Positions 8,221-15,167 of a stretch of DNA of 48,650 nucleotides are shown one piece after another. Source of the DNA: a bacterium (GTDB lineage: Bacteria > Patescibacteriota > Andersenbacteria > UBA10190); contig JAQBWN010000004.1 of assembly GCA_027624555.1 (NCBI GenBank), positions 1 through 48,650 on the forward strand. Direction: 5' to 3'. Position numbers and translations under genes: made by a program. The stretch's first letter is position 1; every line of letters starts with the position of its first letter. The notes under the pieces were generated by a model. The model was not told where the DNA came from and ran no database searches. It saw only the letters and a program-made list of their open reading frames with translations.

Positions 8221-9729
8221 CTAAATATATCTCAAGAGCCTTTTGAACCGAATATACTCTGTAAGACGTAGCCCCGTCCATCTGCCGAGGAGGACGTTGA
8301 TCGGAATAGCGAGTAAAACAATTTCTGGGTAGGATACAAAAAGTGTTCGAACGATTTGCCAGCTTACAATAAAGTAACATCCAATTGCAAGTGCGAGAGT
8401 CCAAGCAGTTACCGTGAGTGCTTTTTTTGCACCTGATTTAAATTGGAGTGCAATAAATTCTTCCGCAAGGAGAGTAAGGATTAATATCGGAAATATTGAA
8501 AAGGAAGCAAGTGCATTATTGTCTGTAGCTATTCCTAACCCAAACACAAGTAAAATTGCGAGGCTCACCCCAGTAAGAACAAGTGCCATTCTTGGGAGAT
8601 ACAGCAAGCGAAGCTTTCTCATGGCAAGGCGAGTTAGTGTGCCAGCAATGAGTATGCTCAAAAACACAACCAAACCATACGGAAGGCCCATAACTAAGAA
8701 GCTGAGCGTGGTCATCGCGGGGGTAACCAGACCAAATGCCTTCATGCCGATTACTTGGCGGGAGAATGAAAGGATAGTTGCGATGACGGGTAGCATAAGA
8801 ATAAGAGAGACACTGTTTATAGGAACTCCTTTGTTAATAAGGTAATTTATCCCAAACGACATAAAATTTGTGGGGCCGATATCTTTGATTGTTCTCGCAC
8901 TAAATTCACCTAAAATTCGATGATCTGCGGGCGAGGCAATAATTTTTTCTTTTGCTTCCTCGGCAGAAAGGGGTTCAAGAAGCGTTTCTAGTACGCTTGG
9001 TTTTGCAAGAAGGACATAGGTTGGACGTAATTGGTTAAATGCAAGCTGGGCGGAAGGCGCGAGTACTCCAAAGGGAGTGTCTGAAAGGATAATAACACCC
9101 GTGTTTTGCATGACTTGTTTCATGTGCTGTGCGATTTTCGATAAGACGTTTACTCCTACGCTGCCTGATGTCTGCATGATAATAATATTTGCACTTCGCA
9201 CGGCGTCTCGGGCGTCCAAGAGCTGGTTAGTAAGGCTTTCTTCAATTACCGCTTCAGGCCCATTTACCTTTGCCCTTATAACATGTAGTAAAAGTTGTTC
9301 TCGAGCAGCTTGTTGCACCCGTTCTTCTATTTGGTCTTCTGGAAACGTATTGTCGATAACCAATACTGCTACGTGGCTAAAAATTCGAATCTGTGTGCTA
9401 TCTTCTGTAACGTCTCCCGAATCCGTTATGAGTGAGAGGCGAACGGTGTATGTTCCCTCAGCTTTGTATGCATGTGTAACTACTTCCCCGGTAACTCTCG
9501 TTCCATCCCCAAAATTCCAAACCACATCTCGCAGCGCTGCACCTTCGGGAAGCTTTATTTCTCCTACGAAAAAATCGTTTGGTTTGTTTGTGAAGGATTG
9601 TGTCGCAATATCTCCTATGCGTATCGCCAAACTTTTTTCATTCTGTTCCTGTGCTGTTGCTGAATAGGAGGAAAGTACAAATAGTCCACTTATTGCGACA
9701 GATACGAGAATGCGATGAGGTATTTTCAT
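8221..9729 (-). CDS. PKD-domain plus seven-transmembrane protein (7TM_transglut / UUP1 family)
   Basis: A 502-aa membrane protein. A signal peptide (MKIPHRILVSVAISGLFVLSSYSATAQ) is followed by a PKD domain (VVWNFGDGTRVTGEVVTHAYKAEGTYTVRLSL, about residues 69-120). Then comes an alpha/beta segment (VAVLVIDNTFPEDQIEERVQQAAREQ) that I cannot place, and from about residue 299 seven hydrophobic helices beginning GVPINSVSLILMLPVIATILSFSRQVIGMKAFGLVTPA. The helical part matches the family usually attached to an inactive transglutaminase. Here that periplasmic domain seems to be replaced. It overlaps ruvC by 4 nt (ATGA) and is followed at once by the ligase/retropepsin gene, so the three are one operon. 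Confidence 0.82.
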   Translation of the reverse strand: MKIPHRILVSVAISGLFVLSSYSATAQEQNEKSLAIRIGDIATQSFTNKPNDFFVGEIKLPEGAALRDVVWNFGDGTRVTGEVVTHAYKAEGTYTVRLSLITDSGDVTEDSTQIRIFSHVAVLVIDNTFPEDQIEERVQQAAREQLLLHVIRAKVNGPEAVIEESLTNQLLDARDAVRSANIIIMQTSGSVGVNVLSKIAQHMKQVMQNTGVIILSDTPFGVLAPSAQLAFNQLRPTYVLLAKPSVLETLLEPLSAEEAKEKIIASPADHRILGEFSARTIKDIGPTNFMSFGINYLINKGVPINSVSLILMLPVIATILSFSRQVIGMKAFGLVTPAMTTLSFLVMGLPYGLVVFLSILIAGTLTRLAMRKLRLLYLPRMALVLTGVSLAILLVFGLGIATDNNALASFSIFPILILTLLAEEFIALQFKSGAKKALTVTAWTLALAIGCYFIVSWQIVRTLFVSYPEIVLLAIPINVLLGRWTGLRLTEYIRFKRLLRYI

Positions 9730-10196
9730 AGTGATTGTGTTTCTACTGCGGATAAAGCTGCGGCGAGCGCATCTGCTGCATCATCTGGCTTAGGAATACT
9801 AGTTAAATGGAGTTGCTGCTTAATAGCATGTTGCATTTGTTCTTTTGAGGCGGCTCCGTATCCGGTGAGTCGGGATTTTATCTGCAATGGAGTAAGTGTT
9901 TGTACGGGTATGTTGTGTATTTGTAAGAGATACATAATAACTCCTCGTACATGGGCAGTAGTAATTGCAGTTTTTGCATTTGCTCCAAAAAATATTTGTT
10001 CTACTACCGCTGTATCTGGTCTATTTTCTCGTATAATTTGGGTAAGGTCTGCCGCCACACTCGCAAGGCGAATTTCCAGCGAGTCCGTTTTTGGGGTTGT
10101 GATGCAGCCACATCGTATAAATTGATGTTTCTGCGCAGTATTTATTACCCCATACCCTGTTCGGGCAATGCCCGGGTCCAACCCTAAAATGATCAT
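9726..10196 (-). CDS. ruvC: Crossover junction endodeoxyribonuclease RuvC
   Basis: RuvC resolves Holliday junctions together with RuvAB. The 156-aa protein begins MIILGLDPGIARTGYGVI with the first catalytic Asp, has VVEQIFFGANAKTA with the catalytic Glu, and ends with DDAADALAAAL carrying the last acidic residues. It is the first gene of an operon with the PKD-7TM and ligase genes. TATAAT sits exactly 6 nt before the ATG and no Shine-Dalgarno is seen, so the mRNA is probably leaderless. ruvB lies on the other strand about 0.75 kb away; ruvA is not in the window. Confidence 0.95.
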   Translation of the reverse strand: MIILGLDPGIARTGYGVINTAQKHQFIRCGCITTPKTDSLEIRLASVAADLTQIIRENRPDTAVVEQIFFGANAKTAITTAHVRGVIMYLLQIHNIPVQTLTPLQIKSRLTGYGAASKEQMQHAIKQQLHLTSIPKPDDAADALAAALSAVETQSL

Positions 10197-10202
10197 AACT
10201 GT

Positions 10203-10208
10203 ATTATA
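10203..10208 (-). promoter_or_regulatory. -10 box TATAAT, 6 nt before ruvC ATG
   Basis: Perfect TATAAT, then 6 nt, then ATG on the minus strand. A TTGACT lies 18 nt before the start of the extended TATATAAT. Predicted leaderless promoter for the ruvC operon. Confidence 0.65.
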
Positions 10209-10211
10209 TAC

Positions 10212-10739
10212 CTAACAAGAACCCCATAAGTCAAGATTTCCAAATAACGAGGTATTACTGCTCATAATAACGTTTCCAGAGGCAGCGCAGCTAATTGCTG
10301 GTGAGGCGTGATGAAATATTGCATGTTCAACACTTCCGGCGCCAGTATTTTCAAATAGTATTCCATTCCAATTGCGGTTACGTTCATTTAATTCGTTGGA
10401 GATAAATTGAATAGGAGCGCGTTTCGTGCCTCTCGCATCCAGGTTGCCAAATATTTGTATGCCACCATATTCCGATACTGCTATTATGGTGCCAGGTTTT
10501 ATTGTGAGAGTTGCGCCCGCATCTATAGTTACAACGGTATGAATCAAAATTATCCCATCTTCTGGTCCAACCGTTAGGGAGTTAGTAATATGTCTAGGTA
10601 ATGATGTTCCTGTTGTGTAGGCGGGAGTGTGAAATGGGACGTCTGGTACATTTTTATTCGGAGCCAATCCTTGAACATAGTGAAAAGTTGGCGCAAACAA
10701 GAAAAGAGTAGCGATGCTAATTGGGAGAATTGATTTCAT
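10212..10739 (-). CDS. Secreted protein, probable beta-helix fragment-like repeat protein
   Basis: The start is placed at 10739 (MKSILPISIATLFLFAPTFHYVQG), giving a signal peptide and a 175-aa protein; the 46-residue N-terminal extension in the track would run through the structured RNA region. The body (GTIIAVSEYGGIQIFGNLDARGTKRAPIQFISNELNERNRNWNGILFENTGAGSVEHAIFHHA) looks like the right-handed beta-helix rungs found in secreted surface proteins, but it is short and ends abruptly with FGNLDLWGSC. It may be a truncated member of a longer family. No enzymatic motif is seen. Its stop lies 15 nt before the ruvC start. Confidence 0.6.
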   Translation of the reverse strand: MKSILPISIATLFLFAPTFHYVQGLAPNKNVPDVPFHTPAYTTGTSLPRHITNSLTVGPEDGIILIHTVVTIDAGATLTIKPGTIIAVSEYGGIQIFGNLDARGTKRAPIQFISNELNERNRNWNGILFENTGAGSVEHAIFHHASPAISCAASGNVIMSSNTSLFGNLDLWGSC

Positions 10740-10743
10740 CTGT

Positions 10744-10749
10744 ATTATA
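10744..10749 (-). promoter_or_regulatory. -10 box TATAAT, 4 nt before ATG 10739
   Basis: On the minus strand CCTATAATACAGATG. The spacing of 4 nt is shorter than elsewhere in the window, so either transcription starts at or just inside the ATG or the true start is slightly downstream. Confidence 0.35.
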
Positions 10750-10771
10750 GGAAAGATACCACAGTCTCGTG

Positions 10772-10893
10772 CAAGTAGCTGTAGACATGAGAAGAATAAG
10801 TGTCGAGGAGAAGCGTCGTTATCATCTTGCGATGGAACCACGGCAACCCGAACTGGGCACAAACCCCACAAAAGCAATGTCTACAGTTATTTG
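10772..10893 (+). ncRNA. Probable structured RNA upstream of ruvB (unassigned)
   Basis: The ends 10772-10788 and 10877-10893 pair over 17 consecutive base pairs (CAAGUAGCUGUAGACAU with AUGUCUACAGUUAUUUG). Two of the pairs are G-U if + is transcribed and would be A-C mismatches if - is, so + is the likely RNA strand. Inside, GUUAUCAUC-UUGC-GAUGGAAC forms a second stem with one bulge and CCC-GAACU-GGG a third. TTGGGA-N16-TATTAT (10721-10748) could be its promoter. The CGGCAACC segment faintly recalls SAM riboswitch cores, and SRP RNA was considered, but neither signature is really present. It could be a free small RNA or a leader element of ruvB. Confidence 0.5.
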
Positions 10894-10949
10894 AAAGAGA
10901 ACCCTTTAATCTAGCGTGGATAAGGAAAATATGCAAGTATGAGTGGTAT

Positions 10950-11951
10950 ATGGCTATTGAGGAAGCGAAAACAAGCGTCGTTGCACCAGTTGCATCCGGA
11001 GAGGATGAAACGCTTGATTCTACGCTCAGGCCGAAGCTTTTAATGGATTTTACTGGCCAGTCTCATATTAAGAAGAGTCTTAACGTTTTTCTTGAGGCAG
11101 CAAATCAGCGGGGCGAGAGTCTTGAGCATGTATTACTTGCGGGCCCACCAGGGTTAGGAAAAACAAGTTTGGCGCATATTATTGCGCGAGAGTTAGCATC
11201 TAATATCCGTGTCACATCAGGGCCTATTCTTACTAAAGTAGCGGATTTAGCAGCCATTTTAACAAACTTACAAGAGGGTGATGTGTTGTTTATAGACGAG
11301 ATTCATCGGTTGCATAAATCTATTGAAGAAGTGTTATATCCAGCAATGGAAAGTTATGTTCTGGATTTAGTAGTTGGGCAAGGGCCAGGAGCTAAAACAC
11401 TTCGTATCGACCTGCCTCAGTTTACGCTCATTGGGGCGACCACTCGAGTTGGAATGTTAGGCGCTCCGCTTCGTGACCGTTTTGGGATGACATATCGCCT
11501 TGAGTTTTATGATATATCTGAGATGAAGACTATTTTATCTCGTTCGGCAGCCTTATTGGGCTTAGGGATAGAAGATGATGCGCTTGAGGAAATTGCTGAG
11601 CGTTGCCGCAGAACACCTAGAATTGGAAATCGGTTGCTCAAAAGAGTTCGAGACGTAGCGCAGGTTGGGAGGCATACGCGTATTACAACAGATATAGTTC
11701 AGCAGACACTGGCATTATTGAATATTGATCCGAAGGGGTTAGATACATCAGACCGGCTGGTATTGTCGACAATAATAAATACGTTTAATGGTGGCCCCGT
11801 TGGTTTGCAAACACTTGCGATGGTATGCGCAGAGGAGGACCAAACTATTGAAGATGTAATTGAGCCCTTTCTTATTCAATGTGGGTTTTTGGCACGAACG
11901 CCGCGCGGGAGGGAAGTTACGAATGCTGGGTATGATCACATGGGCAAATAG
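10950..11951 (+). CDS. ruvB: Holliday junction branch migration helicase RuvB
   Basis: The RuvB AAA+ motor drives branch migration with RuvA. I choose ATG 10950 (MAIEEAKTSVV); the track start at 10800 adds 50 residues translated from the structured RNA region. The 333-aa protein has the N-terminal RPKLLMDFTGQ, Walker A GPPGLGKTSLA near residue 65, Walker B FIDEIHRLHKSIEE near residue 116, sensor I IGATTRVGML and the arginine finger region APLRDRFGMT. The C-terminal winged helix ends with ARTPRGREVT. Upstream TATGAG at N6 is only a weak -10. Confidence 0.96.
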   Translation: MAIEEAKTSVVAPVASGEDETLDSTLRPKLLMDFTGQSHIKKSLNVFLEAANQRGESLEHVLLAGPPGLGKTSLAHIIARELASNIRVTSGPILTKVADLAAILTNLQEGDVLFIDEIHRLHKSIEEVLYPAMESYVLDLVVGQGPGAKTLRIDLPQFTLIGATTRVGMLGAPLRDRFGMTYRLEFYDISEMKTILSRSAALLGLGIEDDALEEIAERCRRTPRIGNRLLKRVRDVAQVGRHTRITTDIVQQTLALLNIDPKGLDTSDRLVLSTIINTFNGGPVGLQTLAMVCAEEDQTIEDVIEPFLIQCGFLARTPRGREVTNAGYDHMGK

Positions 11952-12417
11952 TATCACCGCATCAAGGATTATTTTTTTCGCTCTATGTATAGTAGAGCTG
12001 TCTTATTCGCGCCCATACAGTGCAATTGCATTTTTTCTTTTAGCTTGGGGTTTGGATGCTATTGATGGTCCTATTGCAAGGTATATGGGGCAGGAAAGTG
12101 CATTTGGATCTCAGCTTGATAAGACGATTGACCGCATTGTTCTTCTGGGATCTGTGGTTTTTTTGACTCGATATAATTACATCCCTCCCTTTGCAATATT
12201 TCTTTTTACAAAGGACATAGGTCTTGCTATGGCGCTTACGGCGAAGAAAAGGGGCGTTATATTTCCTTCTGCGGCCTGGAAGGGAAAACTCGCGAGTGTA
12301 TTGCAGGGGTGTGCTATCTTATGGCTTTTTTTCGGGTTTCCGTTTCAGCAAGGCATTGTAGCTATAGTCGCAGTATTTGGAGCATTTGTAGCTGTTGATT
12401 ATCTTCGGAGATTGTAA
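11923..12417 (+). CDS. CDP-alcohol phosphatidyltransferase
   Basis: A membrane enzyme that transfers a phosphatidyl group from a CDP-lipid to an alcohol, as PgsA does for glycerol-phosphate. The family signature is complete: DAIDGPIARYMGQESAFGSQLDKTID matches D-x2-DG-x2-AR-x8-G-x3-D-x3-D. The 164-aa length and several hydrophobic helices fit. The start at 11923 (MLGMITWANSITASRI) overlaps ruvB by 29 nt; ATG 11932 is an alternative. GGGAGGGAAG upstream may serve as a ribosome site within ruvB. The alcohol substrate cannot be told from sequence. Confidence 0.85.
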   Translation: MLGMITWANSITASRIIFFALCIVELSYSRPYSAIAFFLLAWGLDAIDGPIARYMGQESAFGSQLDKTIDRIVLLGSVVFLTRYNYIPPFAIFLFTKDIGLAMALTAKKRGVIFPSAAWKGKLASVLQGCAILWLFFGFPFQQGIVAIVAVFGAFVAVDYLRRL

Positions 12418-12426
12418 GTATTTTCT

Positions 12427-14094
12427 ATGTTTTTCCTCTTTTTTGTCATAATAGCTCTTTGGGGAATAGCGCAGGACGGTAAAGCGCAGGATGTAATATA
12501 TTCAGAGAATATTCATATTTCTGAATTTCTTCCGCAGCCAGCAGAGGGTGGAACGGCAGGAGAATTTATCGAGCTTCATAATACGTCTGAATTGAGCCAG
12601 GATATTTCTGGATGGATCCTTGACGATATTGAATCGGGAGGCAGTGCGCCCTATAGCATTCCTTCTGGGACTGTGCTTGAGAGTGATGATTATATGGCGC
12701 TTTATACGGTTTCGCCACATGTGTCGCTAAATGATGCGGGGGACCATGTTCGCCTTATTCGCCCAGACGGTGTTGTTCAGGACGATGTTGTGTATACAGA
12801 AAGCACCCGATCGTATTCGTATAATCGAACAGATAACGGATCCTACCTGAAAAGTCCTATACTTACCCCAAATGCTGCCAATGAGTTTCCCTCAACGCCA
12901 ATGCCAGAGCCTACACAAACACCAACGCTAATTCCACAAGTATACTCACCAGATATTCATATTAACGAGTTCCTCTCTAATCCGAAGGGAGATGATGCTG
13001 TGGGGGAGTTTATAGAGCTTGTAAATGCTGGAAGCGAATCAGTCGATATTTCCGAATGGGTATTAGATGACGTTGGGGATGCCGGCAGTGCACCATTTAG
13101 TATTCCCGACGAAACTGTTATTCCTGGAAATGGGTTTGTATCTTTTTATAGGACACTTACAAAAATATCATTGAACAATGATAGTGATCACGTTCGATTG
13201 ATTCGGCCAGATGCGGTTGTGCAGGACGATGTATCGTACACAGACACCAAGGAAGCACATTCGTATAACAGAACAGATGCAGAAAAATACGAAAAAAGTT
13301 CCACCCTGACACCTGGTGCTGCAAATATAATTACAAGTATAAGTACTCCAACTCCGAAACCGCAGGCCGATGAAGATGAAGAAAAAGAGAATGAAATACT
13401 GTATGATTTTTCTGATAAAATATTTATAAACGAATTTCTTCCTAATCCAAAAGGCGAGGATAGCGAATTGGAATTTATCGAAATAAAGAGCTTTGAAAAG
13501 AGAAATATTAATTTATTAGGGTATTTGCTTGATGATGGAGATGGGGGGAGCTTAGCATATAAGTTTACCAAAGAAGATATAATAGAATCTGGAAAAATTC
13601 TTGTATTATTTCGACCAAAAACAAAAATTTCTTTAAATAATGATGCTGACCAGGTGCGTCTTATAGACTCAAGGGGAAAAGTAATTTCAGAAGTTACATA
13701 TGATGAAAAAGTAGTAGAGGGGCAGTCGTATAATAGAAACGTTGATGGTGTTTTTGAGTGGAGTGATGTTGTAACCCCGGGCAAAGAGAACACAATAAGT
13801 ATTCAAGAAAAAGTTATGCCAACACCAAAGCCAAAGGTTACTAAAAAAGCGCCAGTGCGTAAAGTGAGCAGTGTTTCGCGGGTTCTTTCCGCGATTGCAC
13901 CTACAGTGAGTATGTTGCCATGGCCGAGCATATCTCCCGATGCTGGGTTTATTTCTCGTAGTGTAGTATCTGTGGGTAATTCGGCAAATGACTTAACACT
14001 AAGGCAAGGGGTATTTGTCTTGTTTGGTATGAGTGTGGCGGGCATGCAGCTTATAAATGGCATTTCTTATAAGGAAAAAATCTGGCGAAAATAG
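12427..14094 (+). CDS. Secreted protein with three lamin-tail domains
   Basis: A 555-aa surface protein. A signal peptide (MFFLFFVIIALWGIAQDGKAQ) precedes three lamin-tail-like beta-sandwich repeats that begin IHISEFLPQPAEGG, IHINEFLSNPKGDD and IFINEFLPNPKGED. Each has GEFIEL-type strands, a W/Y-x-LDD turn and ISLNxDxDxVRLI. Pro/Thr-rich linkers (PMPEPTQTPTLIPQ; TPTPKPQADEDEE) separate them. A Lys/Pro-rich stretch follows, and a hydrophobic helix near the C terminus (GVFVLFGMSVAGMQLINGI) may anchor the protein with a basic tail, so it is probably displayed outside the cell. The third copy is the most diverged. No catalytic motif is seen. Confidence 0.85.
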   Translation: MFFLFFVIIALWGIAQDGKAQDVIYSENIHISEFLPQPAEGGTAGEFIELHNTSELSQDISGWILDDIESGGSAPYSIPSGTVLESDDYMALYTVSPHVSLNDAGDHVRLIRPDGVVQDDVVYTESTRSYSYNRTDNGSYLKSPILTPNAANEFPSTPMPEPTQTPTLIPQVYSPDIHINEFLSNPKGDDAVGEFIELVNAGSESVDISEWVLDDVGDAGSAPFSIPDETVIPGNGFVSFYRTLTKISLNNDSDHVRLIRPDAVVQDDVSYTDTKEAHSYNRTDAEKYEKSSTLTPGAANIITSISTPTPKPQADEDEEKENEILYDFSDKIFINEFLPNPKGEDSELEFIEIKSFEKRNINLLGYLLDDGDGGSLAYKFTKEDIIESGKILVLFRPKTKISLNNDADQVRLIDSRGKVISEVTYDEKVVEGQSYNRNVDGVFEWSDVVTPGKENTISIQEKVMPTPKPKVTKKAPVRKVSSVSRVLSAIAPTVSMLPWPSISPDAGFISRSVVSVGNSANDLTLRQGVFVLFGMSVAGMQLINGISYKEKIWRK

Positions 14095-14118
14095 AGGTGT
14101 CAGTGTACTGTTAACACC

Positions 14119-15150
14119 ATGAAAAATGTAGTCATCTTGGGAGGAGGAAATGGAACATCCCGTCTTTTATCTGCATTATTGCCACTACTTCAAGATAAAA
14201 CCATTAATTCTCTCTATGCGCTTGTTCATATGGCAGATGATGGTGGGTCGACTGGTCGGCTACGAGAACAATACGAAGTAGGCGCAATGGGCGATGTTAC
14301 CAGGTGCTTACTAGCATTAAGCGGATTGAAGGGCGATGTGCGAGGCGATGAATTTTTGCGAGCACTTGAATATAGATTTGGTAATGGCGACTTTGCAGGG
14401 CACACGCTTCGAAACGCACTACTTGCTGCTCTTGAATTAACATCTGATCTTGATACTGCAATTGCTACGTTTGCTCGTGTTTTGCAAATCCCAAAATTTG
14501 CGGGAGTTATCCCTACAACGTTAAAGCCTCTTACACAAGAGGTTGTGCTGATGAAAAATGGGAAACGAACACTACTGGGAACTGGGCAACACTTTATATC
14601 TTGGAATGTGGATGTCCAGCAGGATCCAACGTGGAAACCGGAAGATGTACGCGTCCAGTTTGAAGATCAAGGCATAACGCTGAATCCTCGGGCAAAAGAA
14701 ATATTAGATACTGCCACTCATATCATTATTGCCCCGGGGCACACATATGGGTCAATATTACCTACTCTTGCCTCACTTTCGCTTGGGAATGATAGTGCGC
14801 TGCAAGATTCCAAGGCGCATATTACGGCAGTTTTAACGCTGCTTACTACGCCGCTACACACCGTTGGCTGGTCTGGGGAGGATTTTGTACGAGTGTATGA
14901 GTCTTACTTGAAGCGACAAGTTAATATGGTTGTTGCAAACACTGGTCGCATAGATGTCGACTTAGTTTCTGGACAAGCGTGGGTAGATTTTTCTTCACCT
15001 GAACATTTGTACAAATTAGAACGTATAAATGTGGTTCGAAAAGTAGAAGTTTCTCAGCAGTCTCAAGATGCAGTTCCGCGCCCAGTGCTTGTGCACGACA
15101 GTAAAATTATGAGTACTTTATTTCGGACGTACCTTACAGGGAAGAAGTAA
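14119..15150 (+). CDS. yvcK: YvcK/CofD-family protein (gluconeogenesis factor-like)
   Basis: YvcK proteins are structural relatives of the CofD phospholactate transferase; in Bacillus and mycobacteria they bind UDP-sugars and act in cell-wall metabolism. The 343-aa protein has the Gly-rich start VVILGGGNGTSRLLSALLP, the conserved ALVHMADDGGSTGRLREQYEVGAMGDVTRCLLALS and HTLRNALLAAL. It starts 24 nt after the lamin-tail gene. TACTGT lies 7 nt before the ATG. The lack of other F420 genes in the window favours YvcK over CofD. Confidence 0.88.
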   Translation: MKNVVILGGGNGTSRLLSALLPLLQDKTINSLYALVHMADDGGSTGRLREQYEVGAMGDVTRCLLALSGLKGDVRGDEFLRALEYRFGNGDFAGHTLRNALLAALELTSDLDTAIATFARVLQIPKFAGVIPTTLKPLTQEVVLMKNGKRTLLGTGQHFISWNVDVQQDPTWKPEDVRVQFEDQGITLNPRAKEILDTATHIIIAPGHTYGSILPTLASLSLGNDSALQDSKAHITAVLTLLTTPLHTVGWSGEDFVRVYESYLKRQVNMVVANTGRIDVDLVSGQAWVDFSSPEHLYKLERINVVRKVEVSQQSQDAVPRPVLVHDSKIMSTLFRTYLTGKK

Positions 15151-15167
15151 TATATACTTAGGGGTGT

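Noticed and set aside
8219-8404. N-terminal 62 residues of the ligase/retropepsin ORF
   Set aside because: Overlap the conserved end of the 7TM gene and show no family similarity; ATG 8218 begins the family-like MKKWKDILGMNAR.
10820-10870. SAM riboswitch or SRP RNA identity for the structured RNA
   Set aside because: CGGCAACC resembles part of the S-box core, but the other conserved junctions are not evident; the SRP GGAA-loop and AGCAGCC motifs are absent. Left unassigned.
10740-10877. N-terminal extension of ORF 10212..10877 (minus)
   Set aside because: Crosses the structured RNA; the signal peptide begins at 10739 and TATAAT is just upstream.
10800-10949. N-terminal 50-residue extension of RuvB in the ORF track
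   Set aside because: No RuvB-like sequence; it is read from the structured RNA region. ATG 10950 gives a normal RuvB.
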